This document shows positions 12,033 through 26,790 of a stretch of 64,000 nt of DNA, piece after piece. Within the stretch, counting starts at the first letter, position 1. The number at the start of each line of letters is the position of its first letter. Location of the stretch: positions 186,001 to 250,000 of the forward strand of contig BDIU01000148.1 in the NCBI GenBank assembly GCA_002118135.1, given 5' to 3'. A program made the position numbers and the translations under genes. Origin of the DNA: Trebouxia sp. TZW2008. Its lineage: Eukaryota > Chlorophyta > Trebouxiophyceae > Trebouxiales > Trebouxiaceae. The notes below the pieces were generated by a model that worked only from the letters and a program-made list of their open reading frames with translations, ran no database searches and was not told where the DNA came from.

Positions 12033-12911
12033 GCTCCTTTGCTGAAGCTGGTGATTCCTGTCACAATCTACTTGAACTTTCAGAGTTCAGCTGGGCTGAT
12101 CCTGGGCCGATCACCCTGTTGCGCTGCACGAGGCTCTGACACACCTCATCTGCTGCATGTTGCAGAGGTAGAACAGCTTGCAAAGCTTCAAGGGCAGTGG
12201 TGCTCGAGGCTGTTACCCTTCTCAGTGCAGCTGGATACTGCTGCAAAGCCTGCAGTGACTCAGTAGGCTGTCAAGTGTGATGCAAAATCAGCATCGTGAC
12301 GACAGCCCTGTTGATGCCAAATCACCTGTTGCGTGTGCAGGGTCGTGGTCGAGGTGGCGACGAGGCCTCGAACTGATTGCGTGACAGCCTGCAGAGCATA
12401 TGTCTAGCAGTCTTGGATGCTGAGATCAAGTCGACCACCAGAAATTCGATTGATTGGCGCAAGCGTGGGCACAGCAGCCAAATTTGAAGCGTACGTCGGC
12501 GTTGCAGAGCACACCTGCGAGCCGCTCTCCTTGCCAACGACCTGGACGAGCTTTGTCAAAGCAGTGATTCCAGCTGCGACCTTGTCTGAGACTTGCTCCT
12601 GACTTGCCTTTTGGCTCTGGTGTGATCCGGTGATGCGCGAAAACATCGATCGACAATTCAATCGGCCAATTGCGTTGCAATGCCGTGTGTCCTTCTGCAA
12701 GGCGATAGTCTGTGCGTGTCAACGTGCAATATGACTCAACATTGAGTCAGCTGGTGCACTTGGCGCTCAGCTTGGTGCACCCCGCGAACTTGAAAAGATA
12801 ATGCAATGCGACGGGAACAGCAACGAGCTGATGTCGAGTTGTCTACGCAATAACGCTTTCGCGGACAGAACGCCAAACCGGCTTGAAGTCTAAGCTGAGT
12901 CGACAGCGACT
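12033..12911. promoter_or_regulatory. Divergent CpG-rich promoter region, J-protein / FZR
   Basis: An 879-bp gap between divergent ATGs. Its right two thirds (about 12330-12911) are strikingly rich in CG dinucleotides compared with introns. An E2F-like octamer TTTCGCGG lies at 12857-12864, 48 bp before the FZR ATG. Promoter function is inferred from position and composition. Confidence 0.5.
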
Positions 12912-15251
12912 ATGGGAAAGCCACCGCTCACCCCTTTGCGTGTCCGGAAACGGGACGTCATGGAGCAAGAGCATCAGTCCCGACTCAATGTACCGTCTGC
13001 ACAGGACCAGACGACAAACCGATCATTTACTGCGAGCACAGCCGGCCGAGCCACAGACAGGTTTATCCCAGTTCGATCCACAGATCAGTCACTCATCCAC
13101 GACGTCAGACCCGGCCAGGCATGTTGAACTTCGAGTAAAACGCTGATACCGGACGCGGCGCACTTGCGTTCGATGCTTGCCTGAGCATGTCTGCATGCTA
13201 GCGTAGGAACTAAAGCCCTTGAATTCTCCTTTCCGTACGCTTCTGGCGTCTCAGCTTGGGTTACAGACCCCTCCGAAGGACAGTCAATGCCCAAGCAATT
13301 GCCAGACCCCTTCGCCAACGTGAGTGTCAGTGCTGCATTGCCGGTCAAGCTATGCATAGTGATAGTGTTCAAAGTTGTGACTGTATATTACACAGGCCTC
13401 ATAAAGACAAAGGCCGCATTTTGCACTTCACTGCCTCTCCATGCCAGGCTGTATCGCCATATCAGTCATCTGTGTTGTCAGAAGAAGCAGCTACAACAGC
13501 AAGGTCTTTGGCTACCAGCAAGGGCCGCTCGGTTGCTGCCAGACCATACAAGGTAAACTCATGCTATTGGCAAAATATCATCTTCTCTTATGTCTGAGTC
13601 CTCATGTTGCCCCAGGTACTGGATGCGCCTGGGTTGAATGATGACTTCTACGTCAACACAATGGACTGGTCACGCCAGGACTTGCTGTGCGTGGCGTTGA
13701 GGTCACACATATACGTGTACAATGTCATCACAGCAAAGGCAAGCATTTCGATTTTGCATCTTGCAGTCAAATTCATGCTGCAAGCAGAAGGCATTCGTGA
13801 CCTTTAGCTAATACATGACCACAGATTACTGTGTTCTACAGCCATTCCAGGTGTCAAGCTACAATTCAACAGCACGTCAGGTCCAGTCAGTAGCCTGGTC
13901 ACAGAGTGGCGCTCATTTAGCAATTGGACTTGGCAATGGCAAGGTATGCATTGCACACACAGTCATGTACTGCACTGCAGTCCAAAGCAGCATAGTGTGC
14001 GCACACACACAAAGCTCTTTCCCGAGTGTTTTGTTCGCCTTGAGATGGTGCTGTCACTGTGCACTCTGTTGCAGGTTGACCTTTGGGACATCAACAAGAT
14101 GCAGAAGGTCAGAACTTTGACAGGCCACAATAAGCGGGTGTCAGCCATGTCATGGAACTCTCACTTGCTGTCAACAGCTGGAGGAGGCAATGCCATACTC
14201 AATCGCGACATGCGAGTCCCTGAGGACTGTATAGCTACCTTGCGGGGTCATAGGGATCAGATATGCGGTCTCAAGGTGCTGGTCACTAAGCCTGAGCCTT
14301 GTCACAATTGCCTTAGTGCAGCTGTTTGTGTTTAGCCTAAAGCAGTCAAATTGAGCTGCAAATGAATGCTGCAGTGGTCTCCTAATGGGCAAGAGCTAGC
14401 GTCAGGTTCAAATGACAACAGGGTCTTGTTATGGCATGCTGGCATGAGCAAGCCCCAGCAAATCATCACAGAACACACGGCTTGTGTGAAGGCTCTTGCC
14501 TGGTCCCCCCATCAGACAGGCTTGCTGGCAACTGGGGCTGGAAGCAGAGACAGGCGTATTGTGTACGTGCCTGGCCTGTGTGATAAGCAAAGTTTGCAAT
14601 GCATGCCAAGGCAGCAGGAAGTGCCAATATTAAGCAATATATTTGAAGCAGCAAAGCATGCATATGTTATGCAACTGCATTGTTGCAAATGTACTGCAAA
14701 TTCACCCCAACTAGCCATTGGCCAAGTACTGTTGCATGCATTCCAACACGCAAAGATTTGTGTCACCTTTTTGCTGTTTGCAGGCTTTGGAATACAACCA
14801 AGGGTGCAATGGTCAACAGTGTCTTGACTGGAAGCCAAGTGTGTGGACTTGCATGGTCTCATACTGTCAATGAACTCCTGAGTACCCATGGGTATTCCCA
14901 AAACGCCCTTCATGTTTGGAAAGCAGCTCCCTTGCAAATCACGAATACACTGATGGGACATACCAGCCGAGTGCTCTTCCTAGCCATGTCACCTGATGGG
15001 CAATCGGCTGCAACTGGCGCAGGCAAGTACAACATTGCTTTTGGTTGAATAGATTTGATCAGCTGTCAGTGCAGCACTGTCTTTGTTACCTGTGTGAGCA
15101 CTGATGGGAATAGCAGTAGCCTCAAGCCACTGGTTGCTGTCATGCAGGAGCTGGAGATGAGACTGTGAGATTCTGGCGCGTCTTTCCTAAAGATGGTAGA
15201 TCATGCACTGAATCACTAGCCAAATGTGACAAACATCGCATCATCAGATGA
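12912..15251 (+). CDS. FZR: Cdh1/Fizzy-related (CCS52-type) WD40 activator of APC/C
   Basis: Recruits substrates to the anaphase-promoting complex. The N-terminal exon from ATG 12912 carries the C-box DRFIPVR. Well-supported exons are 13448-13552 (ends ARPYK), 13616-13738 (VLDAPGLNDDFYVNTMDWS), 13842-13943, 14075-14275, 14375-14562, 14784-15022 and 15148-15251. They give seven-blade WD40 sequence such as GHNKRVSAMSWN, CGLKWSPNGQELASGSNDN and LLSTHGYSQN. The protein ends ...HRIIR, the C-terminal Ile-Arg tail that docks on APC3. STHGYSQN and DETVRFWRVFP favour FZR over CDC20. Splicing between about 13130 and 13447 is unresolved; one likely exon ends at about 13318. Two introns (after 13738 and 15022) appear to use GC donors. 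Confidence 0.9.
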
Positions 15252-16116
15252 CAGTGATGCAAACGCATGTTCATGTTCTTGCAATGCATGATTGCTAAAC
15301 AAGACTGTGCAAGACTTGTTTGGTGACACAGCAGTTGTATTTACATGCGGAGGACTTAGCGAACAGTGTTCAATCAACAGGATTGTGACCTATTTATAGT
15401 GTACTCGAGAGGCCGCTGAGGCCTGACTATTGCGGTTACTAAACGGCAGCGGGGTAGTAAAGGCAGCGTCAGCTTACTCATATGTACAGCAAACATACTG
15501 TGCTAAAGTGTTCATGAATGGCTTGACCGAATTGATGTAAATCTGACAGCACAGTTTAGCAATGATGCCATACTATTGACAAATGCTTTCTCTGCAAAGC
15601 ATGGTTTCAGTTCTGACTGTTTTGATTTTCGTGGGCGATGTCCAGACCGCCGTCATGACGGCTAAAATGCTGATTAGAAAGCGCTTCAGCCAAGCCAGTT
15701 TTTTTGCATGTCATTTTATGTGTGCTCATCTGCACGTACCGCGAATCAGGTCATTCATACAGAGCGTACACTGAACAGCATGTTCATGGCAATGCCATGT
15801 TGACCTTGCATCAGAGGGTACCAAGTCCGGCAGACACAGCTGCAAACAGAAACAGCAGGCAGTTGCCACAAACAAATTGCTGAGGAGTCACAAGAGACAC
15901 AGGGTGTTCTGCTGCCACGTAAGTGCCTGCCACGAAGATATCAATGTTACTTAAGCACGCAGCTGGACTCAAAACACACAGCTAACCTATTGTACAATCT
16001 GCTACCTACTGAATAGGGGATCTATGGCAATCAAATTGCCATCAAACAAATGGCACTCGTCTACCAAGGAAGCCTGCTGAACAAACACATCTGGCTTTTG
16101 CAGCCTTGTGACGTCA
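15252..16116. other. Convergent intergenic region
   Basis: Holds the 3' flanks of FZR and the helicase. A short open frame at 15583-15774 has no recognisable features. Nothing else seen. Confidence 0.4.
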
Positions 16117-20177
<4,061 letters not shown>

Positions 20178-20457
20178 GCTGCTCGCAGCAGTGAAACTGA
20201 CGCTTGCAGTGCTGAGCAGCTCAGCGGTTGACGAGACACGTTGAGCGCTGGAGCTTGACAATGCAGTGGTCGCCTCCAGTCCACTGTCCGCAAGTGTGTG
20301 CAGAAGCCCGTTTAGTCAACCCCAAGCTAGCTGCTAGTATGGTGATTTTGCAGCACTTCACTTTGAGTCTGCGAAACCACGAACCCGCAAGCGCTTTGTG
20401 AAGCTCGCGCAAGGAGTTGCGTCAGTGCCGCTTGGTTTGCCTGTTTGACCCTGCCTC
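20178..20457. promoter_or_regulatory. Divergent promoter region, DEAD helicase / secE
   Basis: 280 bp between divergent ATGs, with several CG dinucleotides and no recognisable coding. Promoter function inferred. Confidence 0.5.
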
Positions 20458-21511
20458 ATGCTTTCGCTGGGTCTGGAGGGACGTTGCGCCACACCCATAT
20501 CAGCCTCAAAGTCAACGCGTCCTGCAGTCTGCAAAGTCAGCTGTCTAACGCAACACAAGTCGTCTCATTTCAGGCTTGTTCACAATGCCAGACCGAGATC
20601 AGTATGCCGTGCTGAGGAGAGGTCGAGGGAAAGCTTGAAACTTAGTGATAAGGAAAAGCTTGTTGTGCCCGACACTCCACCAAGCAAAGAAGCTAGCAGG
20701 ACATCTGAAGTGCGCTCTTTCACAGCTGACTACACATTGGTCGTGACATCCATCAGATTGAAACATTTGTTTGCAATCAGGGAGCCAGCACATCACAACC
20801 GCCACCACAAACAGTTGAAATTTCAGAGGAACTGAGAATGTTGCAAGAACGAAAACGGGCCAGAAGCCAGGAGACTGCGTCTATTGGCTGGTTTGCGGTG
20901 AGTCAGCGTGAATGCATACAGCAAGTCAGCCCTGCATCACTCACGCAAAGCCGATCATTCGCAATGCGTCTGTAGCTATGCTGTATGAAGATGCACTTCG
21001 CTGCAAGGCGCACAGACTCACATGCTCGCTTGATGTGCAGAGCATATTGCAAGAAGTCAGATTGATAGAATGGCCCAAGCCCAAAGCGGTAAGAGTCTGC
21101 ACTCACAGCCAGCTACTGTCATATCTGCTTTGCCTGTTTACGTTCCTCGTAGTCACTAGTGGTGAGTAGGCGGATTGCAAGTGAGCGACGCATCAGTGTT
21201 ACAAAGATGCGTGCCCTTGACATAAGGTCGATGATATGAATTGCTAGCATCTACTTTATTTCCTGTCAGACTTTCGGCTCCCAAATGCATCATGCTGTAG
21301 GGTTGAGATATGTCAAGATGGCAGTTAACGTTTGCACAAGTGTGTGTACTGATCACATCTTTCAACGCAAGTCTTGACAAGCATGCTTGAGGTGCTGCAG
21401 GCTGTGTTGAATACAGTCCTGGTCATATTTATGGTGTTCGCAACATCAGGCCTCCTGTTTGGGATCAACACCGGACTTTCAGAACTTGGCAAAATAACCT
21501 ATACACGATAG
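20458..21511 (+). CDS. SECE1: Plastid preprotein translocase subunit SecE
   Basis: Small subunit of the thylakoid SecYE channel. Exon 1 (20458-20709) encodes a Ser/Arg-rich, acid-poor N-terminus typical of a chloroplast transit peptide. Exon 2 is 20781-20897 (ELRMLQERKRARSQETASIG). Exon 3 is 21041-21088 and carries the SecE signature EVRLIEWPKPKA. The last exon, 21401-21511, carries the single membrane helix (VLVIFMVFATSGLLFGINTG) and the stop. All joins are phase 0. A possible 9-nt microexon (21153-21161, Ser-Leu-Val) would lie between the WP motif and the helix. Total length is about 157 to 160 aa, usual for plastid SecE. The identity rests on the WP motif plus one C-terminal helix. Confidence 0.85.
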
Positions 21512-22221
21512 AACAAGCAGAGCCCCATATTCACTACACTTCACCAGGGTGACAATTGTGCCTTGCTGGAACTCAGTCAGTAATCAGTAAACCTGGCTTG
21601 AACGTGAGGCAAGCCATAGCATGCTTGCTCAGAGCACTACAAGCTTGGACAGCGTATCATAAGCAGAGAGATGTGGTCAACAAGGCTTCATCTTATGTTC
21701 TGCTGGCTGTCATAAGGTTCTCACACAGGAGCTGTGCATGAGTCATGCAAAGACAACAGCCATGCAGTAGCAGACATTGCTGCTGCATGGCATGCATAGT
21801 TACATGTCTGCCAACGGCATTGACAATTTTGACCACATGAATTTTGACATTCAGCGAAGTGCCTGATAAATTTGTAGCTGTGCAAGGGATAGTGCACGAG
21901 TTTGCTTGGAACTTGTCGTATGAAGCAAGGTTGACAACTTGATCTGAAAGCTACATGTGGCATATAGACATATCAGTGAAGCTCCTGGGCATGTCCAACA
22001 CTGTTGCTTACAGGTATCAGTATACACATGCATATGCTGATCCTAAAAGCATTGTCATGGACTGACCAATGCCATGGACAGTGGCTGACATTGCCAATGC
22101 AAAAGGAATTGACAAACCACAATTCTTGACTCAAGCTTCTTGATGCAGTGCTGGGCTCACTGGTAACAGGCTGTAATGTTGTCTGAACCTGGCTTACAAA
22201 TGCAGCATGCAGTCTGACGTC
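21512..22221. other. Convergent intergenic region
   Basis: 3' flanks of secE and the NTF2-like gene. No coding, RNA or repeat structure recognised. Confidence 0.4.
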
Positions 22222-25200
22222 TCACTCTTCGTTTCTACCAAACAACTCTTTCTTCTGAGACTCAAGGGGCTGCCTCAACACCAGGATTTCGCTAATTTTG
22301 CTGTCAGCATCAAAGATAAGCAATTCTAGTCCATACAGGTGATTCTTCAAGCCCTCCTTTGCTTCAAGTCCGGTAGAGGACCAGTGCAGGAAAGCCTTGT
22401 TGCCTGCTGACACTGCAATGGTTTCACGATTCTCCTGCTCTGACTTCCAGCTCTGCATTGCAGAATGTCACCGTCAGCATTACATGTTGCACAAGTTTGC
22501 TGTTTTGACAACACTCCTGGGCTGCCTCTATAGATAGAGGCTCCCGTTACAGCGCCTAATGGGGCAGACTTGTCTCTTCCTTTCACATGTCTACTGCTGG
22601 TGTGACAGCACTGACAAGGTGCTGCTCTTGCCATGCTGTTGAATGAAACGTGAATCAGAGCAGAGCAATGCACGCTTCAATTAAATCGCAGCAGCAGCAC
22701 TACCCAAAGCCATGAGGATGCTTACTGGACCCTCATCTTGTGTCAGCGGCAGTTGGCTATCAGAAGCACATCAGGACATTGCGCTACAGTGCATGTGTGG
22801 GATGACTGGCATTACTGATGAGTCAAGGTGCTCACAATGCTACACATTGTACATGCAGAAAATCATACCCAACCCGCAAACACTGCTGGAACTGCAGAAT
22901 AACACATAGGAAGCGCAGGCTGCGATGCATCTATGGCAATAGCATGCTCGAAACGCAACAATTTGAGACACTCCCCACCTTGAAGACGTTGCGAATCATG
23001 CTCTTGAACTCCTCCCTTCCATTGGTCTCCTGCTCAAACAGCAGGTCTACATTGCGCACCTTCTCCGACATAATGGCATTTGCAGTGGAGGGGTCTCCAG
23101 TTGCCCAGATCTGCGTACACACATACAGACATCCGTCAATATCTGCCTACCTGAAATGATGACACAGACATGAAGTAGTGACAAGGCAGGAACAGCACTA
23201 GTCCCCTGCATCTGCTCAGGCATCAATATGCGAAATCAGTAATTTTGACCCGATCAGGTTGGCTGGTGCGAGGTTGACTTGGCACCTGCAGCAGCTGCTA
23301 CAGGTGCAAACTCCCATGTAGCAGCTGCTGCAGCCTTTACTTGTGTCAAGCAATGGCATCTGTACTGGGAGAACCCCAGTTGACATCGATCTGCTTGGCA
23401 CACACAAGGACATGACCAACAGTACTTGTACGACTTGCGCAGCAACTGCCAATGCTGAGGCTGCAGCAGGGTTATTACCTTTGCATAGGCTTGTGTGGCT
23501 TGGTCTTGCTTTTGAGCACGCTCCTCAGTTGGCTGAATGTCTCCACTGCCCTTGTAGGCGGGTGCATTCACCTTCACCTTTGTGTAGTTGGGCGCGTTCT
23601 TCAGCTGCAAGGCAACATCAACATAGTCAAGCATTTGATCAGTGCGGGCAAGCAATGTATGCAAGCAGTTGACAACATGATGTGGGTGCAGGAGCATGTA
23701 GCTGCAGCACGTTACTCACCGTCGAGCAGGAATTGTTTGCATGTGAACACTCTTTAGCTGCAAGCACTTTTCCTATCAAGCATCAGTGGTTGTTTTGTGT
23801 AGGAACATTCTTAAGCCACGCGCCCGACTCAAGACTGTCTAAGACTAGGGTTGAGTAGACTCTAAGAAGCTTGATGTCATGCGAGCTAACACAGCTTCAG
23901 TGTAAATTTTGCAGCTTGCAGAATGTGAACTCGGTCTACTCAATGTGCAGGGGGCAAAGACATGCCATCCAACAGGGCAATGCTGTTGTCCTTAAGTAAA
24001 GACAGGCTCTCAAGCTCACCTTCCGTGCAGCCTCATCTTGTGAGAACTGGCGCAGGAATGTTGTGCTCTTGATTTTGCCGTCAGACCCAAAGTCATGCTT
24101 GAAGATGCCCAATGTGTGTGATGGCTTGGTGTCTTTGGGAGAGAGCTTCTCATCAAACACTGACTCATCTTTGGGTGTGACATTCTGCACAACATATGCA
24201 TGCCTGAGCACTTAGCCAGTAAGCTATATGCGCGGTGTCTGTGACGGCTTGATGTCTTTGGGAGAGACCCTTTCAGATGGGTCCACACAAGCACCGCACA
24301 GTCAAATGCTGCCAGAACTATGGTGTGTGCCCATGCTACAAACACAGACTGTTGACAGCAGTTGGAGATGTCACTGGCTGCTAGTGCATCAAAGCTGGCT
24401 GCTGCAGAATGCAGAGCAACGTGCGACTGCATTGCTGTGGCAAAGCATACAGGAGCAAAGCATAGCTCATGCCATTGTGCATGTCTGATGAGAAGTCAAT
24501 GCAACAATGTATCATGCATGCATGTCATTGCGCACGTCTGATAAGAAGCCAATGCAACGATGCACCATGCATAAATGTCATTGCACATGTCTGATGAGGA
24601 GTCAACGCAACAATGCACCGTGCATGCATGCCATTGTGCGTGTCTGATGAGAAGCAGATGCAGCAATGCACCATATATGTATGAACACGCTTGACAGTCT
24701 GGATGCATTACATTGCTGGCTGAAAAGTTCCTTGTCCAATCTGTACATCCATGTGTATTCATTTCACACTAAATACGCTACGCTGCTGGCTGAATAGTTT
24801 CCAGCTTGGTCTTGCACTACATTCACTGTCGCTTCATGCATGAATGTGTATGCATTTCCCACTGCATGCATAGCATGAACAGACAAAAGCTTACCCGGTC
24901 TAGCCAAAATGAGAAGGCAGTGGTGTCCTCCTTGTCTACAGCACCAGCCAGCACCTCATGCTCATATGTGTACTTGTCAAAATATGCTTGCCAGTAGTTC
25001 TTAGCAGCATTTATGCCTTTGATATCATCCTGCATGGTGAAAACAGGCCAGGTGTTGATCACCACGCCACTCTGTTCAATCTGGAACACAAGGTACTCAT
25101 GCATGATAGATTGGCCCAGGTGTTTCAGGGCCAGGACACAACGCAACAGAGCTTGTCCTCAGTCAACAAGAAAATTGGCAGAGAATGTAGTGCTGGCACA

Positions 25201-25408
25201 GCTCAGCCGCCATGCATGTGGCTGAACAAAGCATAAGAAGTGGGCACTGAAAGCAGTGACTCACAAAGAGAGTGATGCCATCTGCATGAATGACATAGTT
25301 GGAGTCCACCAAGCTGTCAAGCTTGTCAAGATCTTGTTCCTTCAGAGCAGCATCATATCTCTTGGAGGCATCCAATAGCTTGGACTCTTGCTCATGCTTC
25401 AAAACCAT
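22222..25408 (-). CDS. Tandem NTF2/SnoaL-like domain protein
   Basis: Six exons, all phase 0: 25408-25265, 25029-24895, 24184-24020, 23604-23479, 23110-22979 and 22452-22222, giving 310 aa. The first half (SKRYDAALKEQDLDKLDSLV, INAAKNYWQAYFDKY) has the helix pattern and aromatic strands of an NTF2/SnoaL fold. The second half (TGDPSTANAIMSEKVRNVDL, GREEFKSMIRNVFK, GNKAFLHWSSTG, YGLELLIFDADSKISEILVL) repeats that layout. It is therefore probably an internal duplication or two-domain protein. No signal peptide and no catalytic residues can be assigned. The substrate is unknown. Confidence 0.75.
22517..22574 (-). repeat. Dispersed hairpin element, minus-strand copy
   Basis: Read on the minus strand: 'aagtctgccccattaggcgc', a short gap, 'acgggagcctctatctatag', then 'aggcagccc'. 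The core GCCTCTA/TAGAGGC forms a 7-bp stem. Related to copies at 41512, 47124 and 56858. Confidence 0.65.
24483..24683. repeat. 53-bp minisatellite, about four copies
   Basis: Units start at about 24483, 24536, 24589 and 24642, each beginning 'gtctgat(g/a)a(g/a)(a/g)ag'. Sequence differs by a few bases per unit. Located in intron 2 of the NTF2-like gene. Confidence 0.8.
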
Positions 25409-26636
25409 CTTACCGCTTTCAAAGAGCTAAGAGCGCCTGCGCAGGGAAATCAGTATGTTAAACCTCAGGCGTGCTCGTATTGCTTTGATCAACCAGAGTT
25501 TTGGCACTAAGTCAGCCCAGCATGCACGCATGCGTATGATCATTCGGCTCCTGAACTTGTACCACACCGTGAATCAATAGCACATTGGCCGAAGTCTCAA
25601 TGCAAACGTCAGAAGACATTATACAGTCAGTTCAAAATCCGTTGGGACGTGCAGTGGCGTGGACACAGAGACATGCAATGTTGACCAGCCGACGGTGTCA
25701 CCTGTGGGTGTAGGACTTGCGTCTCGATGCGCAATGTCAGGTGCGATCCTTAGGAATTAATTTAGGCTGTCTCTAAATGCCAGCGCTTGTTCGCGCAGGT
25801 CAGGATTTCATGCACATCCGACGTGGTGCTTTTGCTCACAGCTTCTGTGTTCAAGAAAGTGTGACTAATCTTGCTTGCTTTTGTGCACAGGCCCGTGCCT
25901 TGCCCGCGCACACATCATCAGCACAACACCTGCTCGACTTCACTTTCAAAACTGTTCTGACTGTCAACCCACGTGCATATCTACAACTGCTTGACCTCTG
26001 CTGAGTCTGTGAGCGAAGCTGCAGCGTAAATGCAACAGACAAGTGCAAGGGTATGAAGATGCGTTGTAGAGTCTTCAATTTCTGAAGGCTCTGCTTGCAC
26101 ACACCGACATTGCTCAACACCAACTGGGCCACTCAAGAAGGCATGCAGGATATCATTGCGCTTGATCCTCATTGGACTCCATGTCTTGACTTGGAACAGG
26201 CTGGAAACGCACATGAAGTTGCATTGCCAAGCAGAGATTGCAATGCTGGCTGCCCTTGAATGCCACCTTGCCCTAGACTTTGATTGTAGGCAGAGACATG
26301 TTCGGATCATTGTTCCTCATTTGAGCTATATGTCCTGACTTCAAACAGGCTGACCGAGCGCATTCAGAGCAGCAAGCAGCGGTTGCAGTGCAGGCTGTCC
26401 CTGAGCGCCACCTTGCCCAAGGCTTTGATTGTAGGCAGCAAACACAACTGGGTGGACATCAGTTGCATGTCTAAGAGGCTGAACCGCTTGCATGCTGCTC
26501 AACTCTGTGAGGCCTGCTATAGCAAGAATGCAATAGTGAAGGCTACGGGCATGCATGCCCATCTTCAGAAGTTTGCTTGCACATACCAAGAGTCTGCTGA
26601 ACATGAACCGAGCCACTCAAGAAAGCATGCTACAAA
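25409..26636. other. 5' flank of the NTF2-like gene, and echo copies of the HARE-HTH last exon
   Basis: About 25630-25790 is CpG-rich and may be promoter. About 26150-26290 and 26341-26480 are decayed copies of the last exon of the neighbouring gene; the phrase AYNQSLGQGGAQGQPALQ is readable in the second. A 75-codon plus-strand frame from 25777 is unsupported. Confidence 0.45.
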
Positions 26637-26790
26637 TCATTGAGCTTGCTCCACATTGGGCTTTATGTCTTGACTTGGAACAGGCTGAACAGGCAAATTA
26701 GGAGCAGCAAGCAAAGATTGCAATGCTGGCTGCCCTTGAGCGCCACCTTGCCCTAGACTTTGGTTGTAGGCAGCAAACAGAACTGGGTGG
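26150..26790 (-). repeat. Three copies of the HARE-HTH gene terminal exon
   Basis: The block around 'gccaccttgccctagacttt' occurs near 26262, 26405 (variant) and 26740. The 26.64-26.79 kb copy is in frame with the upstream coding sequence; the other two lie past the stop. Confidence 0.75.

Noticed and set aside
15583..15774. Short plus-strand open frame between FZR and the helicase
   Set aside because: 63 codons, no homology-like pattern, no splice context, in a convergent 3' region.
20178..20261. Extended N-terminus for the DEAD-box helicase
   Set aside because: The upstream codon is TTG. The ATG at 20177 begins the Gly-rich head typical of this subfamily.
24483..24683. Regular 53-bp repeats resembling a CRISPR array
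   Set aside because: No unique spacers between repeats; units abut and the host is eukaryotic. It is a minisatellite.
25777..26004. 75-codon plus-strand frame in the NTF2-like 5' flank
   Set aside because: Its right end approaches the echo copies of another gene's exon, and no downstream exon could be joined.
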